62,077 nt of DNA, from positions 1 through 62,077 of the forward strand of contig CAZIPC010000009.1 in the NCBI GenBank assembly GCA_964541155.1, read 5' to 3'. Within the stretch, counting starts at the first letter, position 1, and each line of letters starts with the position of its first letter. This document shows, in pieces, positions 18,306 through 27,750 of this stretch. Position numbers and translations under genes: made by a program. Under the pieces are notes generated by a model. The model made no database searches, was not told the origin of the DNA, and saw only the letters and a list, made by a program, of their open reading frames with translations. This stretch comes from UBA4416 sp964541155 (GTDB taxonomy: Bacteria > Bacteroidota > Bacteroidia > B-17B0 > Aurantibacillaceae).

Positions 18306-19268
18306 TTAATTTTCTAATTCATGAACTACACCCATATTACTAAACTTTTCAATACGAGCATTAATACGCTCTTCGGGTGTTTGTTTTTTTAATGTTTCTA
18401 AGTGCTTTAATATTTCTGTCTTTACAGTTGCAAACATTGTTTGTTGATCATTATGAGCCCCACCTAACGGTTCCTTAATAATACCATCTATTAATCCATT
18501 TTTACTCATATCATCAGCTGTTAATTTTAATGCTTCTGCAGCGGTTTCCTTAAAACTCCAGCTGCGCCATAAAATGGATGAACATGATTCAGGAGAAATA
18601 ACAGAATACCAAGTATTTTCTAACATTAATACTTTATCTCCAATACCTATTCCTAACGCTCCGCCACTTGCTCCTTCTCCAATAATAATACAAATAACTG
18701 GGACTTTTAATTGAGTCATTTCTAATAAATTACGAGCAATAGCTTCCCCTTGTCCTCTTTCTTCAGCTTCTAACCCAGGATATGCTCCAGGAGTATCAAT
18801 AAATGTGACAATTGGTTTATTAAATTTTTCGGCCATCTTCATTAAACGTAATGCCTTACGATAACCTTCAGGATTTGCCATACCAAAACGTCGAATTTGA
18901 CGCATTTTAGTATTAATGCCTTTTTGCTGACCTATAAACATTACTGTTTGGCCATCAATATCGCCAAAACCACCAACCATAGCCTTATCATCTCCTACTG
19001 TTCTATCTCCATGTAATTCAATAAAAGAACTATTAGAAATAGAATCAATATATGCTAATGTATAGGGTCTTTCTGGATGACGGCTCACTTGAACGCGTTG
19101 CCATGGAGTTAGGTTAGAAAAAATCTCTATGCGTTTGGCATGTATTTTTGATTCTAGCTCTTTAATGCTATTACTCATATCTACTTTGCTTTTTTCAGCA
19201 ACGCTTTTTAATTTTTCTAATTCTTCTTCTAACTCCTGAATTGGCTTTTCAAAATCAAGGTAAATCAT
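18306..19268 (-). CDS. accA: Acetyl-CoA carboxylase carboxyltransferase subunit alpha
   Basis: This subunit of the acetyl-CoA carboxylase carboxyltransferase makes malonyl-CoA for fatty acid synthesis. The 320-residue length is typical. It has the N-terminal coiled region (about 9-45) followed by the crotonase-like core with 'HPERPYTLAYIDSI', 'FIELHGDR', 'TFIDTPGAYPGLEAEERGQ' and 'GEGASGGALGIGIGD'. A good Bacteroidota promoter (TTG-N17-TATCTTTG) lies 25-52 bp upstream. Downstream efp probably shares its transcript. Confidence 0.95.
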   Translation of the reverse strand: MIYLDFEKPIQELEEELEKLKSVAEKSKVDMSNSIKELESKIHAKRIEIFSNLTPWQRVQVSRHPERPYTLAYIDSISNSSFIELHGDRTVGDDKAMVGGFGDIDGQTVMFIGQQKGINTKMRQIRRFGMANPEGYRKALRLMKMAEKFNKPIVTFIDTPGAYPGLEAEERGQGEAIARNLLEMTQLKVPVICIIIGEGASGGALGIGIGDKVLMLENTWYSVISPESCSSILWRSWSFKETAAEALKLTADDMSKNGLIDGIIKEPLGGAHNDQQTMFATVKTEILKHLETLKKQTPEERINARIEKFSNMGVVHELEN

Positions 19269-19292
19269 AGTATAGTGTAATTAGTTAGAGGG

Positions 19293-19320
19293 CAAAGATA
19301 CTAAAAAAATGAAAATACAA
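19293..19320 (-). promoter_or_regulatory. accA promoter, Bacteroidota type
   Basis: On the minus strand TTG (19318-19320) is followed after 17 nt by TATCTTTG (19293-19300), a full match to the TAnnTTTG -7 element. Transcription would start about 18 nt before the accA ATG. Confidence 0.65.
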
Positions 19321-19351
19321 CATTTGTAACCTATTGATTATCAGAATTAAA

Positions 19352-19370
19352 AAACAACTAAAAGTTGTTT
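19352..19370. promoter_or_regulatory. Inverted repeat upstream of ispE
   Basis: The arms AAACAACT and AGTTGTTT (8 bp, perfect) flank three A. The right arm includes a TTG 15 nt before the ispE -7 box, so the palindrome overlaps where the -33 element should be and could be an operator. There is no T-run, so it is not a terminator. Confidence 0.4.
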
Positions 19371-19382
19371 CACTAAAAATAA

Positions 19383-19390
19383 TAGCTTTG
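19383..19390 (+). promoter_or_regulatory. ispE -7 promoter element
   Basis: TAGCTTTG matches TAnnTTTG exactly and ends 4 nt before the ispE ATG at 19395. The predicted transcription start would fall at or next to the start codon, giving a leaderless or nearly leaderless message. Confidence 0.5.
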
Positions 19391-19394
19391 TAGT

Positions 19395-20231
19395 ATGATT
19401 TGTTTCCCAAATGCTAAAATTAACTTAGGATTACATATTACTGAAAAACGCTCTGACGGTTTTCATAATATAGAAACTATTTTTTATCCTGTTGGATGGA
19501 ATGATGCTTTAGAAGTTATTGCCGTTAATCCTAATGATATTAATGCAAACTCAAAACAAGAATTTAATTTATTTTTAAGTGGCTTACCTATTATTGGGAA
19601 TCTTGAAGATAACTTATTATATAAGGCTTATCTTATCATCAAACAAACTAAATCATTACCAAACATTGATGTGTATTTACATAAAACATTGCCAATGGGA
19701 GCTGGATTAGGAGGAGGAAGCGCAGATGCAGCATTTTTTATAAATTTACTAAACGAACAATTTGAATTACATTTAACGGAAACAAATCGTGTTGATATAG
19801 CTAAACTGCTAGGAAGTGATTGTGCTTTTTTTATTAAAAACAAGCCCGTTTTTGCTACCCAAAAAGGAGATGTATTTAGTGACATTAACTTAAACTTAAG
19901 TCATTTATATATTGCTGTTATATACCCTAATGTACATAGTAATACTAAAGAGGCTTACAGTTTAGTAAAACCTAAACAACCCAATATCTCTTTATTAAAC
20001 GTTATTAAACAACCTATATCAACTTGGAAAACAGATTTAGTAAATGATTTCGAGAAATCTATTTTTAGTTTATACCCTATTGTTGAAAAAACAAAACATG
20101 ATTTATATGATTTAGGCGCTGTGTATGCTTGCATGAGCGGTAGCGGTAGTGCGGTATTTGGTATCTTTGAAAAAGAACCAGAAATTAAACACCTATCACA
20201 GTATCCTCATTGGATTGGGAAAATGAAATAA
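19395..20231 (+). CDS. ispE: 4-diphosphocytidyl-2-C-methyl-D-erythritol kinase
   Basis: This GHMP kinase of the MEP isoprenoid pathway phosphorylates CDP-methylerythritol. The 278-residue protein starts with 'FPNAKINLGLHI', has the ATP-binding glycine loop 'LPMGAGLGGGSADAA' (about 96-110), and ends with 'CMSGSGSAVFGIF'. Length is normal. It is transcribed divergently from accA; the 126-bp spacer holds promoters for both. It converges on the M1 peptidase gene with a 34-bp AT-rich gap and no clear terminator. Confidence 0.95.
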   Translation: MICFPNAKINLGLHITEKRSDGFHNIETIFYPVGWNDALEVIAVNPNDINANSKQEFNLFLSGLPIIGNLEDNLLYKAYLIIKQTKSLPNIDVYLHKTLPMGAGLGGGSADAAFFINLLNEQFELHLTETNRVDIAKLLGSDCAFFIKNKPVFATQKGDVFSDINLNLSHLYIAVIYPNVHSNTKEAYSLVKPKQPNISLLNVIKQPISTWKTDLVNDFEKSIFSLYPIVEKTKHDLYDLGAVYACMSGSGSAVFGIFEKEPEIKHLSQYPHWIGKMK

Positions 20232-20265
20232 ATAAAGTACTATTAATTAGCATTTTTTATTTCAT

Positions 20266-22275
20266 TTAATTTTTTATAATCCTAGTAGAATGAATTAAAC
20301 CGCCTGTTTTATCTTTAATATTTACAATATAAATTCCACTTATAAATTTAGAAATATCAAATTCTATGTGTGTATCAAACTCTCTAATTAATACTTGATT
20401 CCCTGTAACATCAATTACCTCAGTTATTGCCTTAGTGTTAGTATTCATATAAATATTTAAAGCGTCAGATGTGGGATTTGGACCAATAAATACAGAGGGT
20501 TGATGTATAGTTAAATTTAATTCGCCTAAGTTTATATCCTTAGTAATTGTTCCAACTTTATTTAAAATCCAATTGTTAGGGTCAATGCCAATACTAGTAA
20601 CTGTTCCTGTTAATGCTAAAGTATAATTTTCAATTGCTTGGCCATGAAATAATCTAACAATAGTATCTGGCTTTGCTATTCTGGAAATTCTATAATCAAC
20701 ATGTGTCATAAACAAAGGAACAGATGAAGGGACAGATTGAGACTGTGTTGATTTTAAAAAAAAGATGTTATTAGATTGATTCCAAGATGCACTAAAGGTA
20801 GGGTAGCCTTCTCCATAATACCATTGATTAAAGAATTGTGTAAAATTTAATCCTGAAAACGAAGCCATAAAATCTCTGAAATTAATCACACTTGCTGTGC
20901 TACCTCTGTATGCATTTTGAAATGCTCTTATTGCGGGAAAAAAAACTGAATCATTATTTATCTCATAGCGTAAACTGTGAATCACAGCACTCCCTTTATC
21001 ATAAGTTAATCTTGAATCAAAAATAACATTTGCATTCATTGTATCTGCATTTGTAAAATAACAACTTCCACCTATCTGAGACATCACATTATTATGAACT
21101 GTATTCATTTTATTGGAAGCTGTATTACCAGAAATAGATGATAGATATTGATGTGATAAATATTCGGTATAACTTGCCCATCCCTCATTTATAAAAATAT
21201 CTTTCCAAGCGGCACAAGTTACATTATCTCCCCACCACTGATGTCCTAATTCATGAGCATCTAATTCAAAGTCAAAGAATCCTAAACTTGTCATAGTTTG
21301 ATGCTCCATTCCTCCACCAAAAGGTGCCATGCAATGTCCATATTTTTCCTTATAAAACGGATACATTCCAAATAAATTTGATTCTAACTCAATTGTTGGA
21401 ACTATTTTATCTAAAGCTATTTTTTGATTATTCCACAAAGGATTATTAATTGCATTATCGTAAATGAAATTTTGAATAAAGATAGAATCATTTAGTAGAT
21501 AGCGAGGTTTAGCATATAAAACATAAGGTTTATACTTAGCTGTTGCTACTGAAATCAAATAGTAATCAATTGGGTATCTAGATTGCCACTCATATCTTTT
21601 TTTATTTCCAATTGTTACAACATTTTTAAGAAGACCATTAGACCCCACCATATTTGAAGAATCTGTGGTTGCGTATACCCAAGACGAATCAATTTTATCT
21701 TTTAAATCTTGTTTACATGGGAACCAATGATAAGCGCATAAACTCTCACTTAAACTCCAACTCACTTGATTGCCCCACGAACCAGATGTGCCTGTGCTAT
21801 AGCCATCTCCAATAGCGGCTGCGCCTCCAGTAGGAGCTGTACCGTGATAATATACAACCGCTTCAAATAATTGATTTTGCGGAATTGGATTACCTGTTGT
21901 TGCCTTTACTAAACTATCCTGACGAACAAATAAACGCTTAGCTCCATTTACATACACAGAATCTATTGTGTGATTTTGATGTAAAACAAACGCAAATGAA
22001 TCTAAACTTGTTGCTGTTACTACAGCTTTGCTTTTTACATTACCACTGATATAGCTTGTATTTCGTTCAACATTAATATTTAAATGATAGAATTTTAAAT
22101 CGTATTTGTTTTCAGGAGGAATATATCCTGGAGGTAAAATCAGTGAGGAATTACGATTAAAATTTTTTATTTTATGCTTGGCACAAAAATGATCATCTTG
22201 AGCATTTAGTTTAAATAAACATGTACTTACTGCTAAAAAACAAATAATATATTTCATAAAATTACGTGTAATCAT
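20266..22275 (-). CDS. Secreted M1-family metallopeptidase with T9SS type A sorting domain
   Basis: This zinc aminopeptidase is exported to the surface or medium. The 669-residue protein has a signal peptide (ending LNAQ; the start may be at 22275 or six codons later at 22257). An N-terminal beta domain precedes the substrate motif 'FGGGMEHQTM' (GAMEN equivalent), the zinc site H341-E342-x3-H345 with distal Glu E364 in NEGWA, and the transition-state Tyr in 'TYDKGSAVIH'. A type A T9SS CTD lies at about 590-669 ('IGPNPTSDALNIYM...GIYIVNIKD'). It probably trims peptides for nutrition. It is monocistronic. Confidence 0.93.
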   Translation of the reverse strand: MITRNFMKYIICFLAVSTCLFKLNAQDDHFCAKHKIKNFNRNSSLILPPGYIPPENKYDLKFYHLNINVERNTSYISGNVKSKAVVTATSLDSFAFVLHQNHTIDSVYVNGAKRLFVRQDSLVKATTGNPIPQNQLFEAVVYYHGTAPTGGAAAIGDGYSTGTSGSWGNQVSWSLSESLCAYHWFPCKQDLKDKIDSSWVYATTDSSNMVGSNGLLKNVVTIGNKKRYEWQSRYPIDYYLISVATAKYKPYVLYAKPRYLLNDSIFIQNFIYDNAINNPLWNNQKIALDKIVPTIELESNLFGMYPFYKEKYGHCMAPFGGGMEHQTMTSLGFFDFELDAHELGHQWWGDNVTCAAWKDIFINEGWASYTEYLSHQYLSSISGNTASNKMNTVHNNVMSQIGGSCYFTNADTMNANVIFDSRLTYDKGSAVIHSLRYEINNDSVFFPAIRAFQNAYRGSTASVINFRDFMASFSGLNFTQFFNQWYYGEGYPTFSASWNQSNNIFFLKSTQSQSVPSSVPLFMTHVDYRISRIAKPDTIVRLFHGQAIENYTLALTGTVTSIGIDPNNWILNKVGTITKDINLGELNLTIHQPSVFIGPNPTSDALNIYMNTNTKAITEVIDVTGNQVLIREFDTHIEFDISKFISGIYIVNIKDKTGGLIHSTRIIKN

Positions 22276-22464
22276 TTATCTAACTTTAATTAATGTCTCC
22301 TAAACTATATTATAAAATTGTTAAATACAATAAATGAAAGAAAAAACTATATAAACGGCAATTTTCATGTTTGCTTAAATACTAAATAAATTTCAATATA
22401 ATCTAAAATATGTATTCACAGTAAATTAAATTAAGTTTAAAGCGTTAAATTTAGGGAAACGTAT

Positions 22465-22472
22465 TAACTTTG
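22465..22472 (+). promoter_or_regulatory. -7 element upstream of the bestrophin-like gene
   Basis: TAACTTTG is an exact TAnnTTTG match ending 10 nt before the ATG at 22483. No clear -33 TTG is seen at the usual distance. Confidence 0.4.
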
Positions 22473-22482
22473 TAGCTTATTT

Positions 22483-23346
22483 ATGGTAACATATAATCCA
22501 AAAGACTGGTTTACATTAATTATACAATTTCACAAAAGCGATACTTTTAGAAGATTGTTTTGGTCTCTTGTTTGCATTGGTATATATGCTGCCATTATAG
22601 TTTATTCTGAAATACATTTTTTTCATATTAATACAAAAAACCCTACAGTAATGCATTCTATTTTAGGATTTGTATTATCGATGCTATTAGTTTTTAGAAC
22701 AAACTCGGCATACGACAGATGGTGGGAAGGGAGAAAAGTATGGGGTAGTGTTGTAAACAATTCAAGAAATCTTGCTCTTAAACTTTCATCCATTTTAATT
22801 CATGAGAAAGATAAACACGAAATAAAATGTCTTATTATTAATTACGTTTTCAGTTTCAAAAATCATCTAAGAAATAAATATAATCAAGAAGAATTTGTAT
22901 CAACTGATACCATAACATTAGCTCAATTTTCAGATGCTAAGCATAGACCTAATTTTATAGCTAAATCTCTTTTTACTAAAATAACTAATTTATATAATAA
23001 TAAAGATTTAACCGGAGAACAATTAATTATTTTAAATGATGAATTAAAATCATTTACAGAAAGTTGTGGGGCTTGCGAAAGAATTAAAAACACTCCTATT
23101 CCATACTCTTATAATATTTTTCTTAAAAAAATGATATTTTTATATGTAATGACGTTACCTATTTTTTTTGGTAGTGAATTTGGATATACTACAGTTCCTA
23201 TATCAATCATTGTTTTGTATGTATTTGCAAGTATTGAGTTAATAGCAGAAGAAATTGAAGACCCATTTGGTGAAGATGATAACGATTTACCATTAGATGA
23301 TATTTGCAATAGAATAAAAACTAATTTAAACGAAATTTTAAACTAA
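22483..23346 (+). CDS. Bestrophin-family chloride/ion channel protein
   Basis: This 287-residue membrane protein of the bestrophin-like (UPF0187/YneE) family has four membrane segments (two near residues 25-75, two near 215-250). The family motif 'VFRTNSAYDRWWEGRKVWG' lies at about 67-85. Bacterial homologues form pentameric ion channels. The acidic C-terminal tail ('EDPFGEDDNDLPLD') matches the family gating region. It ends 1 bp before hemE; such a tight pairing suggests cotranscription, though no functional link is obvious. Confidence 0.9.
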   Translation: MVTYNPKDWFTLIIQFHKSDTFRRLFWSLVCIGIYAAIIVYSEIHFFHINTKNPTVMHSILGFVLSMLLVFRTNSAYDRWWEGRKVWGSVVNNSRNLALKLSSILIHEKDKHEIKCLIINYVFSFKNHLRNKYNQEEFVSTDTITLAQFSDAKHRPNFIAKSLFTKITNLYNNKDLTGEQLIILNDELKSFTESCGACERIKNTPIPYSYNIFLKKMIFLYVMTLPIFFGSEFGYTTVPISIIVLYVFASIELIAEEIEDPFGEDDNDLPLDDICNRIKTNLNEILN

Positions 23347-23347
23347 T

Positions 23348-24367
23348 ATGTATCAAAACGACATAATATTAAGAGCAGCAAAAGGAGAAAAAGTTGAACG
23401 TGTGCCAATTTGGTTAATGCGTCAAGCGGGTCGTATATTACCAGAATATAAAGCAACTAGGGCTCGTGCAAAAAATTTTATTGAATTTGTAAAAAATCCT
23501 GAATTAGCAGCAGAAGTAACTATACAACCCGTTGATATATTAGGAGTAGATGCGGCAATTATTTTTTCAGATATCTTAGTTATACCTGAAGCAATGGGCT
23601 TACCCTATCAAATGATAGAAGCTAAAGGACCTAATTTCGAAAAAACAGTTAAAACTCAAAAAGACATTAACGAGTTACGCATTGCCAAAGCAGGTGATTT
23701 AGATTACGTTATACAAGCTATTCGACTCACAAAAAAAGATTTAAATAATCGAGTACCTTTAATTGGATTTGGAGGAGCTCCCTGGACTTTAATGGCTTAT
23801 ATGGTAGAAGGCAGTGGGAGTAAAACATTTAGTCAAGCTAAAAAATTTTTATATCAACAGCCTAAACTAGCTCATCAATTACTTGAAAAAATAACTCAAA
23901 GTACTATCAACTATTTAAAAGGGCAGATCTCTGCTGGAGCAGATATGATTCAAATTTTTGATAGTTGGGCAGGCGTATTGGGTCATGAACAATACTTAGA
24001 ATTTTCATTAAAATACATTTCTAAAATATGTGATGCCATTGAGCCTCTTGTACCCGTAACTGTATTTGCAAAAGATGCTCACTTTGCCTTAGCAGATATG
24101 GCTAAATTAAACTGTAATACAATTGGTTTAGATTGGACTATTAACCCACAAGATGCGAGGATTATTATTGGTCATGAAAAAACTTTACAAGGAAATGCAG
24201 ACCCTTGCATGTTATATGCTGATGAAAAAACAATTGAAATCACTGCACGAAAAATGGTAACTGCATTTGGCAAACAGCGTTACATTGCTAACTTAGGACA
24301 TGGTTTATATCCTGACTTAGATAAAAATAAAGTAAAGTTTTTTATTGATTGTGTAAAAGCACTATAA
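23348..24367 (+). CDS. hemE: Uroporphyrinogen decarboxylase
   Basis: HemE decarboxylates uroporphyrinogen III to coproporphyrinogen III in heme synthesis. The 339-residue protein has the signatures 'PIWLMRQAGRILPEY' (about 21-35) and 'GFGGAPWTLMAYMVEG' (about 140-155). hemD, the preceding step, lies at 43157 in this window, so the pathway is dispersed here. It converges with the di-heme peroxidase gene, 12 bp apart. Confidence 0.96.
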   Translation: MYQNDIILRAAKGEKVERVPIWLMRQAGRILPEYKATRARAKNFIEFVKNPELAAEVTIQPVDILGVDAAIIFSDILVIPEAMGLPYQMIEAKGPNFEKTVKTQKDINELRIAKAGDLDYVIQAIRLTKKDLNNRVPLIGFGGAPWTLMAYMVEGSGSKTFSQAKKFLYQQPKLAHQLLEKITQSTINYLKGQISAGADMIQIFDSWAGVLGHEQYLEFSLKYISKICDAIEPLVPVTVFAKDAHFALADMAKLNCNTIGLDWTINPQDARIIIGHEKTLQGNADPCMLYADEKTIEITARKMVTAFGKQRYIANLGHGLYPDLDKNKVKFFIDCVKAL

Positions 24368-24379
24368 CTTAATTATATA

Positions 24380-25483
24380 CTACTTATAACCATCAGTTAA
24401 CGTTTTTAAGAAGGCAACCAAATCTTTTTCTTCCTGTGAACTTAATTTTAATTTTCCTAGCTCTGTTGTATTAACGTTAATCGGCACTTCTGGATTTGGA
24501 AACAACGAGTCTCTTTTATTATAAAAATGAACAACCTCTTCTAAGGTATTAAATACTCCATTGTGAAAATATGGAGCAGAGATAGCTACATTTCGCAACG
24601 TAGGCACTTTAAACTGTCCATTAAAATTACTATTATTTAAAAATGCTCCTAGTCCATAATCTATGTACGACGCTCCTAATGGGTTATAAATACTAGTAAT
24701 AGTATAATATGGATTATTGATGTTTTTGGGTAAACCTATATTATCGTATGTAAAATCTGTAAACAATATTTTTCCTGTTTCTTCATCTTCATCTATAATA
24801 TGACAGTTGGCACATTTACCTTTAGCTGTATCTGTAAATACCTTCATTCCTCTTAGTTCTTGAGGAGTTAATACGGCTTGTCCTTTTAAATAATAATCAA
24901 ATTTAGAGTTAAACGGGTTAACTTCACTTGATTGTTCGTACGCAGTAATAGCATCTGCAATATTTTTAAAAGCTTTATCTTCATCTGTAATGTCTCCATA
25001 AACCTCTTTATATAAAGAAAAATAACTTGCACTTCTTAGTTTAGAAATCAACATAGTGATATTTTTAATATTCATTTCTAATGGATTGAAAAATGGTTTA
25101 GTAGCTTGATCTTGCAATGTATTTACTCTTCCATCGTAAAAAAATCCACCAACGTATGTAGAATCAACGTAATCAAAATGTAATGGCATGGAATACATAA
25201 CATAAGAAATATTTGGAGCATTTCTGTTTCCAAATAATCCACTAACAGCACCTTCTGAAACGATATTGTGATTTAAATCACTAAATCCTGTTTCTGGGCT
25301 ATGACAGCTAGAACAAGATTGTCCAATTGGATCGGATAAATTCTTGTCAAAAAAAAGTTTTTTTCCAAGTTGTATTTTATCGTTTTGTGTAACAATAGTT
25401 ATGTCTTTATCTTTTTTACAAGCAACAAATGATAATAAATAAACAAGTATAAATAAACATTGTATTTTTTTATTTTGAATCAT
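24380..25483 (-). CDS. Di-heme cytochrome c peroxidase family lipoprotein
   Basis: This 367-residue periplasmic, lipid-anchored c-type cytochrome of the CcpA/MauG family has lipobox 'SFVAC' (C22). Two heme sites are visible: C57-x2-C60-H61 (CSSCH) and C224-x2-C227-H228 (CANCH). A C-terminal 'VPTLRNVAISAPYFHNG' stretch is diagnostic. Classical members reduce peroxide; relatives (MauG, MbnH) oxidise protein side chains. It follows a TonB-dependent receptor on the same strand with a 9-bp gap, suggesting an operon for metal uptake or oxidation. No MbnP-like gene is adjacent. Confidence 0.9.
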   Translation of the reverse strand: MIQNKKIQCLFILVYLLSFVACKKDKDITIVTQNDKIQLGKKLFFDKNLSDPIGQSCSSCHSPETGFSDLNHNIVSEGAVSGLFGNRNAPNISYVMYSMPLHFDYVDSTYVGGFFYDGRVNTLQDQATKPFFNPLEMNIKNITMLISKLRSASYFSLYKEVYGDITDEDKAFKNIADAITAYEQSSEVNPFNSKFDYYLKGQAVLTPQELRGMKVFTDTAKGKCANCHIIDEDEETGKILFTDFTYDNIGLPKNINNPYYTITSIYNPLGASYIDYGLGAFLNNSNFNGQFKVPTLRNVAISAPYFHNGVFNTLEEVVHFYNKRDSLFPNPEVPINVNTTELGKLKLSSQEEKDLVAFLKTLTDGYK

Positions 25484-25492
25484 AATTACATA

Positions 25493-27673
25493 TTAAAATT
25501 TTGCACTTAAACCGATATACCAACTTCTACCAATAGAAGGTATTATTCCTGGACCCGGATACTCATCTGTTCGGCGAGTAAAATATGACTTGTTAGCTAA
25601 ATTATTTCCTCCTAGTTTAATTGTATAATTTTTGTATTTATAACTAGCACTACAATCCATAACATCATAAGCTGGGATATAGCCAGCAACAGGATCAGAG
25701 CTTACTTTTACATTAGAGGCGTCTCCAAATGCATCTCCAACATAATTATACTGATAAGTAATTGAAAAACGATTACTATTTACAATTAAACCTACACGGT
25801 TGATTGTATGAGAAGATGCCTCTACTCTATTTCCTTTAAATTCACCAGTAGTATATTTTGCATCAATATAAGAGTAAGAATCAAAAAAACTAATTCCATA
25901 TTTTGAAGCAGGATTAATACATTTTATAATATTAAATTCAATATACGTTTCAATGCCTTGATGAACACTATTTGCAATATTAGTTCTATATGTATATTCA
26001 TCTCCTAATTCATTTGTTTTTAAAACAACTCCTATTCTGTTATTGTATGCCATGTAAAACGCACTAATATCAAAGTTTAAATAATTTTTTATGGTCCCTC
26101 TATACCCTAAGTCAGAATTAAATCCAGTGGCATCTTTTAAATTCGGATCTATTTTAGAAATAACACCAAGTGGTTCTAATTGACCGTAATCTATTGGCCT
26201 ATAAGCCTGGCTAATGTTACTATATAAACTTGTATTTGTAGTTGGTTTAAATTCTAATCCAACACCAAAAAGTGGAAAACAACGGTTACGTACTTGCTCT
26301 GTATATATTTTAAATTCATCTTCTGTTTTATACCCAGACGCTGTACTATTTATGTACTCAAATCTAAATCCTGGAGTGATGGTAAATTTTTTCCCTAGTT
26401 TAAATGTGTTTTCTATAAAAGGCGCTAAATTAGTTGTTGAAAAATCTAAATCATATCCCCAAGGTCCTGAAATAGATAAATCAAAATCGCTTTTTGTGGT
26501 ACCTTCTCCTCCGCCCTTTCTATTAAACCAAGCGTAACTATATCTTAACCCTCCTGCTATAGTTGATTTATGTTTTCCTAAATAATAATGATGAGAAAAA
26601 CGTAATTCAGATGTTGTATTTTGCATTTTTTCTTTTCCTACTTCTCTTGGAACATAGTCGTTGGTTATAGTATCAATAATATCTAATGCTTCTGGTCCTC
26701 CATCTTCATTACGCCATACTAATGAACGACCGCTAAATAAAAACATCGTTTTAAAATCAACCGTTGTATTTTCTGAAGGTGTATATTTTAAATTTGCACT
26801 AACAATATTCCATGGGCTTTTTAACCAATTTCTAGCTCGAGAAGATGATTTTGGGTTTGCTATAAATGCACTATCTGTAAATCCACCCGGCATTTTTAAT
26901 TCGTTTCGTAATAAAGAATATTCAAGGGATAATGCTAATTTTTCGTTTGGTTTGTATTGTAATTTACCAAAGCCAGAAACTTGCCATTGCTCACTATTTG
27001 GGCGATAACCTTGTAAAGTGCGATACTGAACAAAGGCATAATAGTTTATTTTTTTTATAGTACCACCAACAGAATTAAACGAATTATATAAACCAAAACT
27101 ACCACCCGTTTGAGATGTGTTAAATTCAAATTTTTTATGTTTAGGCGCTTCTTTTAAAACATAATTTACTAACCCGCCAAACTGTGAACCAAACTGTAAA
27201 GATGCTGCACCTCTTACCATTTCTATTCTATTAACAGCCTCCATAGGAGGTAAATAATATGCTTCGTTGTAGCCATAAATATCTGCGCTTATGTTATACC
27301 CATTTTGACGCGTATTCATCTCTATACTTTGAGAAGGATTTAATCCACGGGTTGCAATACCATTTGCTGTAAATCCACCTGATTCTGTTTCTACAATATT
27401 TAATCCGGGTGTTCTTCCTAAAATTTGACGAGTATTATTAATTGCTTTATTTGCATCTAGGCTATCGGTTATAATAATTTCCGTTTTTTTTCCAGCATAA
27501 ATTATTCCATCTTTTTCATCAGGCAAATGCCCCACTCCATTTACTGTGCGATATTCAGCTATAATAATTTCACTTAAATCTAATTCTTTTAAAAATAAAG
27601 AGTCCTCTTTTTGTGAATACAAAAAACTAGTTGTGATAATTAAACATAGAAGTAAAAAATAACGAGTAACCAT
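25493..27673 (-). CDS. TonB-dependent outer-membrane receptor (FecA/siderophore-like)
   Basis: This 726-residue outer-membrane receptor has a signal peptide (about 1-20), no carboxypeptidase-like N-terminal extension, and a plug domain (about 60-190, with 'RQILGRTPGLNIVE' and 'RIEMVRGAASLQFGSQFGGLVNYV'). The 22-strand barrel ends in 'GRSWYIGLSAKF' with a terminal aromatic residue. It resembles Fe(III)-dicitrate-type receptors. Its likely energy source is one of the TonB systems at 182-2237 or 33575. The cytochrome peroxidase downstream is probably cotranscribed. The ligand is unknown; iron or copper chelates are both possible. Confidence 0.9.
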   Translation of the reverse strand: MVTRYFLLLCLIITTSFLYSQKEDSLFLKELDLSEIIIAEYRTVNGVGHLPDEKDGIIYAGKKTEIIITDSLDANKAINNTRQILGRTPGLNIVETESGGFTANGIATRGLNPSQSIEMNTRQNGYNISADIYGYNEAYYLPPMEAVNRIEMVRGAASLQFGSQFGGLVNYVLKEAPKHKKFEFNTSQTGGSFGLYNSFNSVGGTIKKINYYAFVQYRTLQGYRPNSEQWQVSGFGKLQYKPNEKLALSLEYSLLRNELKMPGGFTDSAFIANPKSSSRARNWLKSPWNIVSANLKYTPSENTTVDFKTMFLFSGRSLVWRNEDGGPEALDIIDTITNDYVPREVGKEKMQNTTSELRFSHHYYLGKHKSTIAGGLRYSYAWFNRKGGGEGTTKSDFDLSISGPWGYDLDFSTTNLAPFIENTFKLGKKFTITPGFRFEYINSTASGYKTEDEFKIYTEQVRNRCFPLFGVGLEFKPTTNTSLYSNISQAYRPIDYGQLEPLGVISKIDPNLKDATGFNSDLGYRGTIKNYLNFDISAFYMAYNNRIGVVLKTNELGDEYTYRTNIANSVHQGIETYIEFNIIKCINPASKYGISFFDSYSYIDAKYTTGEFKGNRVEASSHTINRVGLIVNSNRFSITYQYNYVGDAFGDASNVKVSSDPVAGYIPAYDVMDCSASYKYKNYTIKLGGNNLANKSYFTRRTDEYPGPGIIPSIGRSWYIGLSAKF

Positions 27674-27750
27674 ATTGCAATATTTTTTAAATTTAACATT
27701 GCAAAATTGTTATTTAGAATTAATCTAAACAATACCTAAAAAAAGGTATG

